8,929 nt of DNA from Methanotrichaceae archaeon (GTDB lineage Archaea > Halobacteriota > Methanosarcinia > Methanotrichales > Methanotrichaceae), in NCBI GenBank assembly GCA_013329455.1, contig DUKF01000162.1, positions 5,930 through 14,858 of the forward strand, in the 5' to 3' direction. This document shows positions 1 to 6,687 of the stretch, piece after piece; position 1 is the stretch's first letter, and each line of letters starts with the position of its first letter. Position numbers and translations under genes: made by a program. Below the pieces are notes generated by a model that was given only the letters and a program-made list of their open reading frames with translations, was not told the DNA's origin and searched no databases.

Positions 1-254
1 ATCTTTCCATAAGCCCTGGCCGCATTTTCAGCCACCTCCAAAGCGGGTCGCCTTGAGGCCCTGATTATCGGCCCTTCGACACCTAGGTCTCTAAGAGACC
101 GCTCATCCCTGATGCCCTCTACAATTATGGCTGCCCCATCATGAGACGCCTCGACGAGAGTCTTGATAAGATCTTCCAGGGATTCGGGGTCAAAGCTCAC
201 CTTTCTGGTCCTTGAGTTTCGGCCTCTGCTATCGTGCCCACATCCTCGGCTCAT
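1..254 (-). CDS. TOPRIM domain protein (RNase M5/primase-like), 3' part cut off by the window edge
   Basis: Eighty-four codons are visible before the gene leaves the window. After a basic N-terminus, residues 43-58 read IIVEGIRDERSLRDLG, the first TOPRIM motif (hydrophobic strand, then VEGxxD), with Glu46 as the expected catalytic or metal-linked glutamate. The following stretch GPIIRASRRPALEVAE fits the small archaeal TOPRIM proteins often annotated as ribonuclease M5-like. The family binds Mg2+ and acts on nucleic acid phosphodiesters, but the substrate of the archaeal members is not known to me. The ATG at 254 lies 4 bp after the TGA of the UPF0235 gene, with GGAAGG about 10 nt upstream as a possible ribosome binding site, so the two are probably co-transcribed and translationally coupled. 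The second TOPRIM motif (DxD) would lie outside the window. Family call fairly sure; function unknown. Confidence 0.75.
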   Translation of the reverse strand, partial: MSRGCGHDSRGRNSRTRKVSFDPESLEDLIKTLVEASHDGAAIIVEGIRDERSLRDLGVEGPIIRASRRPALEVAENAARAYGK

Positions 255-258
255 GAGA

Positions 259-594
259 TCAGACCTTCCTCGACCCAAAACCAGCAAGCAGTTCCGCCGC
301 ACCATCAGCATCCAGCCCCAAAACCAGGACGACCTTTCGCGAGCTCTTCTGGCCGCTTATCACCTGGACCCTTTCACCAGGAACTCCCAACAGATCGGCC
401 AGAGCCCGCGTAAGCTGAAGGTTCGCTTTGCCCTTGATCGGCTTTTCGGTCAGCTTCGCTTCGAAAGACCTTCGCCAGGGGTTGAACCCCGAGGGAATTT
501 CAAGCCTGTTCGACCCCGGTGATACTTCGAACCTGATGAGAACCCCCTGTGGATGGGTGTCGATCGCCTCGAGTATCTGGTCAGGTCCGTTCAT
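259..594 (-). CDS. UPF0235 (DUF167, YggU-like) protein
   Basis: A 111-residue protein from the ATG at 594. The family hallmarks are present: VSPGSNR at residues 24-30, KPIKGKAN at 51-58, and the basic ISGQKSSRK at 79-87 before a final hydrophobic strand. These fit the compact alpha/beta DUF167 fold, about 100 residues in bacteria and archaea; its molecular role is not established. The reading frame is open up to an ATG at 696 (145 residues), but the extra 34 residues do not resemble the family, so I chose 594. In support, the minus strand has a TATA/BRE-like GCAAAGCTTTAAG near 619-631, about 30 bp before this ATG, which would give a nearly leaderless mRNA. Against it, the 696 ATG has GAAGGGA just upstream. 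The TOPRIM gene follows 4 bp after the stop. Confidence 0.85.
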   Translation of the reverse strand: MNGPDQILEAIDTHPQGVLIRFEVSPGSNRLEIPSGFNPWRRSFEAKLTEKPIKGKANLQLTRALADLLGVPGERVQVISGQKSSRKVVLVLGLDADGAAELLAGFGSRKV

Positions 595-706
595 ACCGGA
601 AAAAGCGACTTTGAGCCGACTTAAAGCTTTGCACCTTTTTGACCTCACCTTTTCCTCGAATCCAGCGCCCAAATACTGGCAGAACAGGATTTTCATTTCC
701 CTTCAT
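581..706 (-). CDS. possible 41-residue basic ORF upstream of and overlapping the UPF0235 start
   Basis: On the minus strand an ATG at 706 opens a 41-codon frame ending in TGA at 583-581, overlapping the first 14 bases of the UPF0235 gene in another frame. The product is basic and starts MKGNENPVLPVFGRWIRGKG; it has no signal peptide, cysteine pair or family that I recognise. Its composition looks more protein-like than the 34-residue N-terminal extension of the UPF0235 frame over the same bases. A TATA-like CTTTATTTG on the minus strand (about 739-747) would start transcription roughly 10 nt before this ATG. It could be a small protein or leader peptide, or chance. Only conservation in related genomes would decide. 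Confidence 0.22.
   Translation of the reverse strand: MKGNENPVLPVFGRWIRGKGEVKKVQSFKSAQSRFFRYERT
619..631 (-). promoter_or_regulatory. candidate archaeal BRE/TATA element for the UPF0235-TOPRIM pair
   Basis: The minus strand reads GCAAAGCTTTAAG, resembling an A-rich BRE followed by a TATA element. Initiation about 25 bp downstream would fall near 597-600, just before the ATG at 594, consistent with a leaderless transcript. It is an imperfect match by eye, and a second candidate lies near 739-747, so the true promoter is uncertain. Confidence 0.3.
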
Positions 707-1019
707 CCAACAGCCCATTCAAAATGTCTGATGGCGGGCAAATAAAGGATTATGGCCGATGGATGAAAAAATTAAGGGCGCGAAGACGGCAGATTGCTTC
801 TCGTCCCACCCAGATCACTGTTTTCCGGCCCTATTGGGTGCGCGACGTAGGATAGGAGGTATAGTCGAACATCTCCAAAGGACTTTCGGACCGGTCAAGG
901 TGGCGATAGGCAGCCGTCTTCTCAATCTACCAACATGCATAGGTCTGGGTCTACTTAAAGTTAAACGTTATGCTCCACAGGCCACAGCCATGAAAGGAAG
1001 CCGTTTGAGCTTAAACATC
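697..1019. other. intergenic region with no supported gene
   Basis: About 320 bp between the UPF0235 gene and the peptidase terminator. An 89-codon plus-strand frame (759-1028) crosses it, but its product has no recognisable motif, no ribosome binding site and runs into the peptidase terminator, so I do not call it. The bases GAAGACGGC (782-790) recur inverted as GCCGTCTTC (913-921), a perfect 9-bp inverted repeat enclosing 122 bp. By rough chance calculation (about 0.2 expected in a region this size) this is not significant alone. A weaker 6-bp stem CACCCA/TGGGTG (807-812, 835-840) lies inside it. No tRNA or known RNA is recognised. Confidence 0.5.
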
Positions 1020-1055
1020 AAAAAATAGAGGGAGCCACTCAGGTGAAAGCTGAGT
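1020..1055 (-). terminator. probable transcription terminator of the C25 peptidase gene
   Basis: A perfect 6-bp stem, ACTCAG (1037-1042) with CTGAGT (1050-1055) around a 7-nt loop, overlaps the peptidase TGA (1039-1041). On the minus strand it is followed, about 11 bases later, by six T residues (plus-strand A run 1020-1025). Archaeal termination depends mainly on the T tract, so the hairpin may be secondary. Since the stem contains the stop codon and the last codons, terminating ribosomes would melt it. Confidence 0.5.
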
Positions 1056-4000
1056 AACTCATGCTCATTTCGTTGTTGTTTCCGATGATGTAGCAGACTC
1101 CTGTAATGGGCTGGTTCGATGTGACGACCGCAGATCCAACAAAGTCAGATCCCACAATCGACTTTGGCCTGATCGCCGTCGAGCCGCAGGCAGGAATGGT
1201 GATGCTGTCCGTGTATGAGAGAGCGCCCGACTCCGATGTCAGGCCGATATCGACGTCGGATTCGGTGTCAGAGGGATTTTGGAAGATCATCCAGGTCGTC
1301 GAACCTGCAGAATCATCCGTATCCGTAACGTACGGCAAAATCAGATCCGTCTTGCTCTCGTTGAAAGCCTCGTAGCTCATGCCCATATCGTTGTCGTTAC
1401 TGTTGATGGTGCAAATTCCCATAAGAACCTGGTCCGACTTGACGGTGGCAGACCCGTTACAATCAAATGTCGCAAGGGTCTTGGGACTGAGAGCTTTTAC
1501 ACCACGCGCCGCGATTGTATCGTTGCCCTCGTACAACATGTCGCCCGACCCGGATCTCAGCTCGATGTAGATGTTGGCTTCAGAATTGGCGAGGTTTTGG
1601 AGCACCAACTGAGAACACCAGCTTTCAGGGATGCTGGTATCCGTGAAGTTCGGATAATACATCGAATACTTGTAATTGTATCCACCGCAAAGCTCTGAAA
1701 TGATTCTACCCATCAACTCGTTCCTGTCCGATGCATCGTTTATCGCCTCAAATCCGAAGGAGAAATAAATCACCTTGTAAGTCTCAGTGTAGGCTCTCAA
1801 TGCACCGCAACCGTCGCCCAGATAATTGAATATGGGGACAGCATCGTTAATGGGCGATATTTCGCTCTGATAAATCTGATTACCAGCACCATCTCCACCG
1901 GTTATGCTGATTGTTAGTCCATCCGAGATGGAATCTCCTGACACGCCCTCCAGAGTATATACGTTTGTGTCATCCCTCGCATATTGTGCGTTGAGATAGT
2001 TCGAATAGAAGGCGGAGCTCCTTATGTCGTAGCCGATGTCCTGACCAGAAATGAACAGTCTGCCACCCTCGTCTAGATAGGCTGCCAGATTGGCCTGATC
2101 GCCGGTGGTAAGGCTGGTCTGATAATCGTCGCCTGTGAACCATATCACGCATTTGAAACGGTTTAAGTCGTCAAGAGTAGGAGATCCTACGATCTTCTCG
2201 TAGTCGTAACCGTTTGCGGACAGTGCATTTTCGTAATAGGTCTCGTAGATCTTCCCCTTGTCGTCGTCCACCAGCAGTATATCAGTGCCACTCACCGATA
2301 TGGACTTGCTCTTTTGGTTATTCGACGTGTAATCCTCTCCGACCAACGGAACCGCATAAACGGTTATACTGTAATCGCCCTCCGAGTCCTTTGACCAGGT
2401 GAAGTTGACGTACGTCGACCCGCCGATGGACAGAAGGGGTATTGTTTGCGACTCCAAAAAGTCACCGTTCTCGAGCAGTTGCACCTCCACGTTGCTTTCG
2501 TCGTTCGAACCCTTGTTGCTGACGACCGAACTTATTTCCGCGATTTCGCCGACCTTCAAATGGGCCGGAAGCGTCATGCTTGTGACCTCGATGTCGTGTT
2601 CCAGTGAGGTTGGGGACAAATAAGGCGTCTCGGGATCGCCCAGGAGATTGATCTCGTAGTAACAGAATCTCATAGAGTTTCTTTCATAGATAGATCCGAG
2701 ATTATCCTCTTTAGAATCCTGATTTGCTCGGCCGATATTTACGATCCCCTCACCGAATATCGCATCCCAAAACTGCCTGTCGAACCTCTGAGATGAGCCG
2801 TCGGTGCTGTACCTGTAACCCCAGCCATACCTTGAATTGCCTATGAAGGCGAAAGCCCCTGTGGGGGAGGTCACAAAGTGCTCTAAGATGCAATCGGAAT
2901 CAAGGTAACCACATGTGGTATCGAAATCTCTGTTATCGAAGGAACCTGAGTAACAAGCCTGGCTATATCCAAAGAAGTACTTGTTGTTGTAAAGAGCGTC
3001 CACGTCGTCGCAGGACATCTTCAATACCACATCTGGACTGCCATGACCGTCGTGGTTAATGGTATGGATGTTGCTGTTGATTATGCTGATCAGTTCTGAT
3101 TTGGGCCAATTGTTTCCGGAGTAATCTCGATCGTACAGCGTCGACTTGGAGTAGTCGTTCGGAAATCCCACTGTACAGTATCCATTTGCACAGGAGTCAT
3201 CCTTGATCTCATCTTTCATGTTTCCGCCCCAGTCCGATATGCCGCCGAATCCCAGATACTCGCCGACCATCCAGACCTCATTGATGTAGGGATCCTCAGA
3301 TGAGGACTCGTAATCTATGACCTTCATTACGAAGTTGTTCATCTCCTCCGGGGAATCTACAGGAGCCCTGCCAACGTAAACCTCCGCCAGAAGGTCGACG
3401 TCGCCACCGTTGATGCCGTCATAGCGTTCGCCGTAAATTCCGTTGCCGTTGTAGTCGTAGTCTCCGTCTAGGCAAGCGTAGTAGAGGTCTGATGCTATGT
3501 TTGGCGGGTTGCATTCGGAGTTAGCAGCCCATAACCCCCTAACAGGCACTATGTTGTCTCCACTCTCTCCGCCGACATCTGCGCCATCTGCGTCACCGCC
3601 AAGAAGCACGTACTCGAGGCTGTTATTCTGATAGGCATCCCTTATGAAATTTCGAATCTGGGTCTGGTTGTCCATGCCTGGGTAATTGGTATAAATATCC
3701 TCAACGGTGACTATCGTGGAGTTGATCCCCTTCGAGTTCTTCCAGCTGGCTAGAGCCGTGAAGTTATGCGGTCCTGGGGCATCTCTAAGAGCCTGACTTG
3801 TGATTATCACGTAGTCGTATTGACCATCCAAGAGCGGTGAACTTTCAGTAAGCTTGAGATCCGAAACGTAAGTAGAAATATGTTCGGGATTGTCCACCAT
3901 CTTGGAGACCTCGTTCCTGTCCTGTGGCAGGTCTCTGAAAGATCCGCTGTCGAGCTTTCTCTGGGCTACCGTCTTTACCGCAACGTTGAATTTGTCAAAA

Positions 4001-4671
4001 TAGTATACGTCGTTCGTTTTCGGTATGTATCTAACGGGGTACAGATTCAGATAGAGAATCTTATAGCCCTTCTTATTCTGAATGCCAGCTACAGAATAAA
4101 CCTCTCTTGGAAACGGCTCTTCAGAAGCATAGATCCTCTCGTCAGGAGGCGTGAGCTCCTCGTCAGCAAAGGATCTCTTGATCTGACCAACTGGGACAGG
4201 CTCCTGACCGGGCTCTATGTAGGCATTGCCAAGATACTCCTCTTTTCCAGGAACGACTTTAATCTCCTTGATCTCATATCCATAAGGGATCAATATGCTC
4301 GCTGTCTTAAATGGCACAGAAGGTTCTCCAGGAATGTTACTATTTGACAATCCCGGAACTACAACCGAGTTGTAATGCTTCTCGAGCCCCTTATCCAAAT
4401 TCGGCTTTTCTACGCTGTATTTCAGGTTTATCGTCTTCATGCTTCTGTCTTCTTTGCTTTCGACGAGCCAATTGAAGTCTTCCCCCATGGCTAAGCCTTC
4501 AAAGGCGTCGGATGACATAATCTCATCGTCGATGAGTAAATCATCAGAAATCAAATCCGTAAATTCGATATCGACATCGAATTCCGTCGAGATAACTGGG
4601 CAAGACAAAACGAACAAGTTAAGAAACGTCAAGCCCAAAATCCCCACATAAAATTCAGAAAACCGGGTCAT
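1039..4671 (-). CDS. secreted gingipain-like C25 family cysteine peptidase, multidomain
   Basis: A 1210-residue exported peptidase. Domains in order: hydrophobic signal segment at about 7-28; an acidic linker (30-76); a propeptide-like region (about 95-235) of the kind that keeps gingipains inactive; the C25 catalytic domain (about 285-685); a CARDB-like beta sandwich (about 691-795); an alpha/beta domain beginning DILLVDDDKG (797-997) seen in many secreted bacterial and archaeal proteins; and two copies of a roughly 100-residue beta-rich repeat (1004-1209). By analogy with gingipain R the catalytic pair is His543 in NHDGHGS and Cys573 in SQACYSGSF, 30 residues apart (33 in RgpB). DGDYDYNGNG (402-411) looks like a calcium loop. 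Nine N-glycosylation sequons (for example Asn303, 317, 335, 756, 1008) suit a surface or secreted protein. Cys24 ends the imperfect lipobox VLSC, so lipid anchoring is possible; there is no C-terminal membrane segment. Cleavage specificity cannot be read. The start is the only reasonable ATG, since upstream ATGs hit stops at once. The gene stands alone with its own promoter and terminator. Confidence 0.9.
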   Translation of the reverse strand: MTRFSEFYVGILGLTFLNLFVLSCPVISTEFDVDIEFTDLISDDLLIDDEIMSSDAFEGLAMGEDFNWLVESKEDRSMKTINLKYSVEKPNLDKGLEKHYNSVVVPGLSNSNIPGEPSVPFKTASILIPYGYEIKEIKVVPGKEEYLGNAYIEPGQEPVPVGQIKRSFADEELTPPDERIYASEEPFPREVYSVAGIQNKKGYKILYLNLYPVRYIPKTNDVYYFDKFNVAVKTVAQRKLDSGSFRDLPQDRNEVSKMVDNPEHISTYVSDLKLTESSPLLDGQYDYVIITSQALRDAPGPHNFTALASWKNSKGINSTIVTVEDIYTNYPGMDNQTQIRNFIRDAYQNNSLEYVLLGGDADGADVGGESGDNIVPVRGLWAANSECNPPNIASDLYYACLDGDYDYNGNGIYGERYDGINGGDVDLLAEVYVGRAPVDSPEEMNNFVMKVIDYESSSEDPYINEVWMVGEYLGFGGISDWGGNMKDEIKDDSCANGYCTVGFPNDYSKSTLYDRDYSGNNWPKSELISIINSNIHTINHDGHGSPDVVLKMSCDDVDALYNNKYFFGYSQACYSGSFDNRDFDTTCGYLDSDCILEHFVTSPTGAFAFIGNSRYGWGYRYSTDGSSQRFDRQFWDAIFGEGIVNIGRANQDSKEDNLGSIYERNSMRFCYYEINLLGDPETPYLSPTSLEHDIEVTSMTLPAHLKVGEIAEISSVVSNKGSNDESNVEVQLLENGDFLESQTIPLLSIGGSTYVNFTWSKDSEGDYSITVYAVPLVGEDYTSNNQKSKSISVSGTDILLVDDDKGKIYETYYENALSANGYDYEKIVGSPTLDDLNRFKCVIWFTGDDYQTSLTTGDQANLAAYLDEGGRLFISGQDIGYDIRSSAFYSNYLNAQYARDDTNVYTLEGVSGDSISDGLTISITGGDGAGNQIYQSEISPINDAVPIFNYLGDGCGALRAYTETYKVIYFSFGFEAINDASDRNELMGRIISELCGGYNYKYSMYYPNFTDTSIPESWCSQLVLQNLANSEANIYIELRSGSGDMLYEGNDTIAARGVKALSPKTLATFDCNGSATVKSDQVLMGICTINSNDNDMGMSYEAFNESKTDLILPYVTDTDDSAGSTTWMIFQNPSDTESDVDIGLTSESGALSYTDSITIPACGSTAIRPKSIVGSDFVGSAVVTSNQPITGVCYIIGNNNEMSMSYSAFT
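1045..1662 (-). repeat. two tandem ~100-residue repeat domains at the peptidase C-terminus
   Basis: Residues about 1004-1103 (positions 1363-1662) and 1110-1209 (1045-1344) are two copies of one domain. Matching landmarks are a start with YPNFTDT / LPYVTDT; a W followed by LVLQN / MIFQN; a central IAARGVKALSPK / IPACGSTAIRPK; GSATVKSDQVLMGICTI / GSAVVTSNQPITGVCYI; and an end in GMSYEAF / SMSYSAF. This pattern is familiar from long secreted proteins of Chloroflexi and some methanogens, usually in tandem and often C-terminal. It probably serves binding, display or spacing. The copies have diverged strongly in DNA, so the duplication is old. Confidence 0.8.
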
Positions 4672-4781
4672 TCCACTACCTACCCCCTTCCATTGCTACC
4701 CATTCTTTCGCCATCTGCAATCTGCACTTCCAATATTCTTCATATAGATAGAAACGATCAAACTACAAATTGAGATTATTC

Positions 4782-4796
4782 GTATATAACTTTTTT
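4782..4796 (-). promoter_or_regulatory. candidate BRE/TATA promoter of the peptidase gene
   Basis: The minus strand reads AAAAAAGTTATATAC, a purine-rich BRE-like run followed by a good TATA element. Initiation about 25 bp downstream would fall near 4758-4762, leaving a leader of about 90 nt before the ATG at 4671. A second TATA-like CTATATG lies near 4741-4747. Just before the ATG the minus strand is G-rich (GGGGGTAGGTAGTGGA), a loose ribosome binding site. Confidence 0.45.
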
Positions 4797-5110
4797 GTGT
4801 GTGTGGGCCCGTATTGAATAACATCCAATTTATAGTCATGAACCGCAAAGATTATGACTTTTATTGTAACCTACAAGAGAAAACCATGGATTGGAAGAGA
4901 TTGTATCTAATTCGATTGGTCCTAAGATGATTATAATTACTATGTGTAGGAGTCGAAGTTGTAACGTTGGGATCTCAGCTGTAGGACGGATACTTCGGAT
5001 GATACCTCTAAAATAACAGGATATTCAGAACCATGTAATTTGAACGTCGGGCTGGCAAGGGCGCATCTCGCAGCAGAGCTGCAGGTCAGGGTGATTCGCG
5101 TCGTGGCCCC
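4797..5110. other. intergenic DNA between divergent peptidase and purH genes, no gene seen
   Basis: This is the gene-free left and middle part of the 621-bp divergent spacer. The longest ATG frames are trivial (for example 14 codons from 4887). It contains a GT run (4797-4804), a 6-bp stem AGTCAT/ATGACT (4834-4839, 4854-4859) followed by TTTT that could be a weak terminator, and a GC-rich patch (5047-5110) with a perfect 5-bp hairpin GCAGC-AGA-GCTGC around 5070-5082. No tRNA, box C/D or known riboswitch could be recognised. The GC-rich patch in otherwise AT-rich noncoding DNA is the most RNA-like part, but nothing identifies it. Confidence 0.45.
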
Positions 5111-5180
5111 ACTTAAATCGATTACTGCAAATAATATAATTTAAATAATTATTCTATATTACATATTTATTACTATAATT
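5111..5180. promoter_or_regulatory. very AT-rich tract, probable promoter region for purH
   Basis: By hand count 61 of 70 bases are A or T. Several TATA-like sequences occur (ATTTAAATAATT, CTATATTACATATTTATT, CTATAATTTTT), as well as a TTATTTA farther down at 5214-5220 that would give a purH leader of about 50 nt. AATAAT (5130-5135) and ATTATT (5148-5153) flank TTTAAA (5140-5145), giving partial symmetry. The exact TATA box cannot be chosen by eye. Confidence 0.4.
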
Positions 5181-5262
5181 TTTCGCGTGGCTCGATTCGA
5201 ACTGTTAAGTTGGTTATTTATCCATCTCCACAGTAAGGCTGCAGGAGTCCAAAATCGCAATA

Positions 5263-5282
5263 GAGGGGCAATGTTAAAATAA
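5263..5282 (+). promoter_or_regulatory. ribosome binding site plus three-codon ORF just before purH
   Basis: GAGGGG (5263-5268) is the best Shine-Dalgarno-like site near purH, but it is placed for an ATG at 5271 that reads Met-Leu-Lys-stop (TAA 5280-5282). The purH ATG at 5293 follows 10 bases later in another frame and has no ribosome binding site of its own. Ribosomes could load here and reinitiate at 5293 or at the in-frame ATG 5311. Alternatively it is coincidence. Confidence 0.3.
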
Positions 5283-5292
5283 CCTGAAAACC

Positions 5293-6687
5293 ATGACGGT
5301 TAAGGTTTTCATGCAGATTAGGCAAGTTGTCGTCTTGGCTGATGAGTCTTCAGAGGTGAACGATTTTCTCCGCGACCTGGAGCAGAGGGGGCTTGAGATC
5401 CTCAGATCAAATGCCACCGAGATCCTGGGCGAGGTCGCATCCACTGAGGGCAGCAGATTGGGTGGACCTGACCGCCTCATCCTGTGCGATCAAAATTTCG
5501 ATTCCATGCCTTTCGGATCGGCGATCGTCAGGGAAGCTGTGAATAATGGTTGTGGAATCCTGATAGGTTCGGATCGGTTCGGGTGGGTTCTTGAGGAAAT
5601 GACAGCTGGAGGCGCCCTATCCGAGGAGACTAGAAGTGAGCTCGCTTCCGAGGCCATATTCAGATGCATATCGAAGGAAGCCGAAAAGCTCCGAGCGCAC
5701 CAGGGGGAGAGCCCCCGCTACCTCGTCCAGACCTACGAGAAAGTGCAGGACCTCAGGTACGGGGAGAACTGGCACCAAAAGGCGTCTTTATACCAGAAGC
5801 ACGACAGGCTCGGCCTCCACCGGGCCCCCAAGCTCTGCGGAAAAGAAATGTCCTACAACAACGTCGTCGACGCTGAAGCCACCCTCGAGATGCTGATCGA
5901 CCTGATGGAGTACGACGGCGCGAAGGAAGATCGCAACCTCGCTGTAATCGTGAAGCACGCCAACCCCTGCGGCGTCGCCTACGGCCATAACAAGGTCGAG
6001 GCCTACAAGGGGGCTCTGGCCACCGACCCCAAGAGCGCTTTTGGCGGAGTGATCGGCCTTTCCGAGCCCGTGGACGCAGACCTAGCAGAGGCGATGCGCG
6101 ACCACTTCATCGAAGTGTTGCTGGCGCCGGGCTACGATCCCGAGGCGCTTAAGATCCTCAGTGAGAAGCCAAACCGAAGAATCCTGGACGTAAGCGAACT
6201 TCTGGTGGGACGTGACCGGCTTTACGAGGGCCGCCTCTCAAAGAGCGTCTTCGGTGGTCTCTTGGTCCAGGATTACGACACCGGAGACATAAAGGAGTGG
6301 AAGGTCGTGACGGAACGAGGGCCCACCCCCTCTGAGACGATGGCCCTGCGGTTCGCCTGGAAGGTGACCAAGTACGTCAAGTCCAACGCCCTCGTCTACG
6401 CGACCGCGAACCAGATTATCGGGATCGGCTCGGGCCAGGTGAGCAGGGTTGACTCGGCCCGGTTCGGGGCTGAAAAAGCCGAAGAGCACGGCCTGGACAC
6501 GAAAGGCACCGTGGCCGCGACCGATTCCTTCTTCCCCTTCCGAGACGGCCTAGACCAAACCCACGAGGCAGGAGCCACCGCCGTAGTCCATCCAGGCGGC
6601 TCCATCAGAGACGCTGAGGTGATCGAAGCTGCAAACGAACACGGGATGGCCATGGTCTTCACGGGCATGCGCCACTTCAGACACTGA
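5293..6687 (+). CDS. purH: PurH-type AICAR formyltransferase with reduced N-terminal cyclohydrolase-like domain
   Basis: Residues about 140-464 are a full AICAR transformylase, which makes FAICAR from AICAR and a formyl donor (10-formyltetrahydrofolate in known PurH enzymes) in purine synthesis. Landmarks: LRYGENWHQ (154-162), MSYNNVVDAEATLEM (186-200), catalytic Lys221-His222 in VKHANPCGVA, SAFGGVIG (248-255), SNALVYA (364-370), GIGSGQVSRVDSA (377-389), FFPFRDGLD (413-421), and the closing VFTGMRHFRH. Ordinary PurH is about 510-530 residues; this one is 464. The N-terminal part begins like IMP cyclohydrolase (VVVLADESSEVNDFLRDLEQRGLEIL), but the phosphate-binding STGGT position reads SNATE and the KTLHPKVHGG segment is missing. 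This half probably does not close the IMP ring, leaving that step to another enzyme such as PurO. Third-position GC by hand count is 54% in codons 51-100 against 84% in 151-200. The first homologous residues are near 10, so Met7 (5311) is a possible start. Confidence 0.93.
   Translation: MTVKVFMQIRQVVVLADESSEVNDFLRDLEQRGLEILRSNATEILGEVASTEGSRLGGPDRLILCDQNFDSMPFGSAIVREAVNNGCGILIGSDRFGWVLEEMTAGGALSEETRSELASEAIFRCISKEAEKLRAHQGESPRYLVQTYEKVQDLRYGENWHQKASLYQKHDRLGLHRAPKLCGKEMSYNNVVDAEATLEMLIDLMEYDGAKEDRNLAVIVKHANPCGVAYGHNKVEAYKGALATDPKSAFGGVIGLSEPVDADLAEAMRDHFIEVLLAPGYDPEALKILSEKPNRRILDVSELLVGRDRLYEGRLSKSVFGGLLVQDYDTGDIKEWKVVTERGPTPSETMALRFAWKVTKYVKSNALVYATANQIIGIGSGQVSRVDSARFGAEKAEEHGLDTKGTVAATDSFFPFRDGLDQTHEAGATAVVHPGGSIRDAEVIEAANEHGMAMVFTGMRHFRH

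Noticed and set aside
259..696. 145-residue version of the UPF0235 protein from the ATG at 696
   Set aside because: The 34 extra N-terminal residues do not fit the family, whose members are about 100 residues. Kept only as an alternative because of the GAAGGGA upstream.
889..896. Perfect 8-bp palindrome GACCGGTC
   Set aside because: Single short palindrome with no partner copy or promoter context; expected by chance.
759..1028. 89-codon plus-strand ORF between the UPF0235 and peptidase genes
   Set aside because: No recognisable motif, no ribosome binding site, unlike a folded protein in composition, and it runs into the terminator of the convergent peptidase gene.
4797..4804. (GT)4 run as a microsatellite or Z-DNA element
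   Set aside because: Too short to be meaningful.
5184..5205. TTCGA-containing sequence (GGCTCGATTCGAACTG) resembling a tRNA T-loop
   Set aside because: The flanking bases do not form a T stem on either strand, and there is no acceptor, D or anticodon arm in reach.
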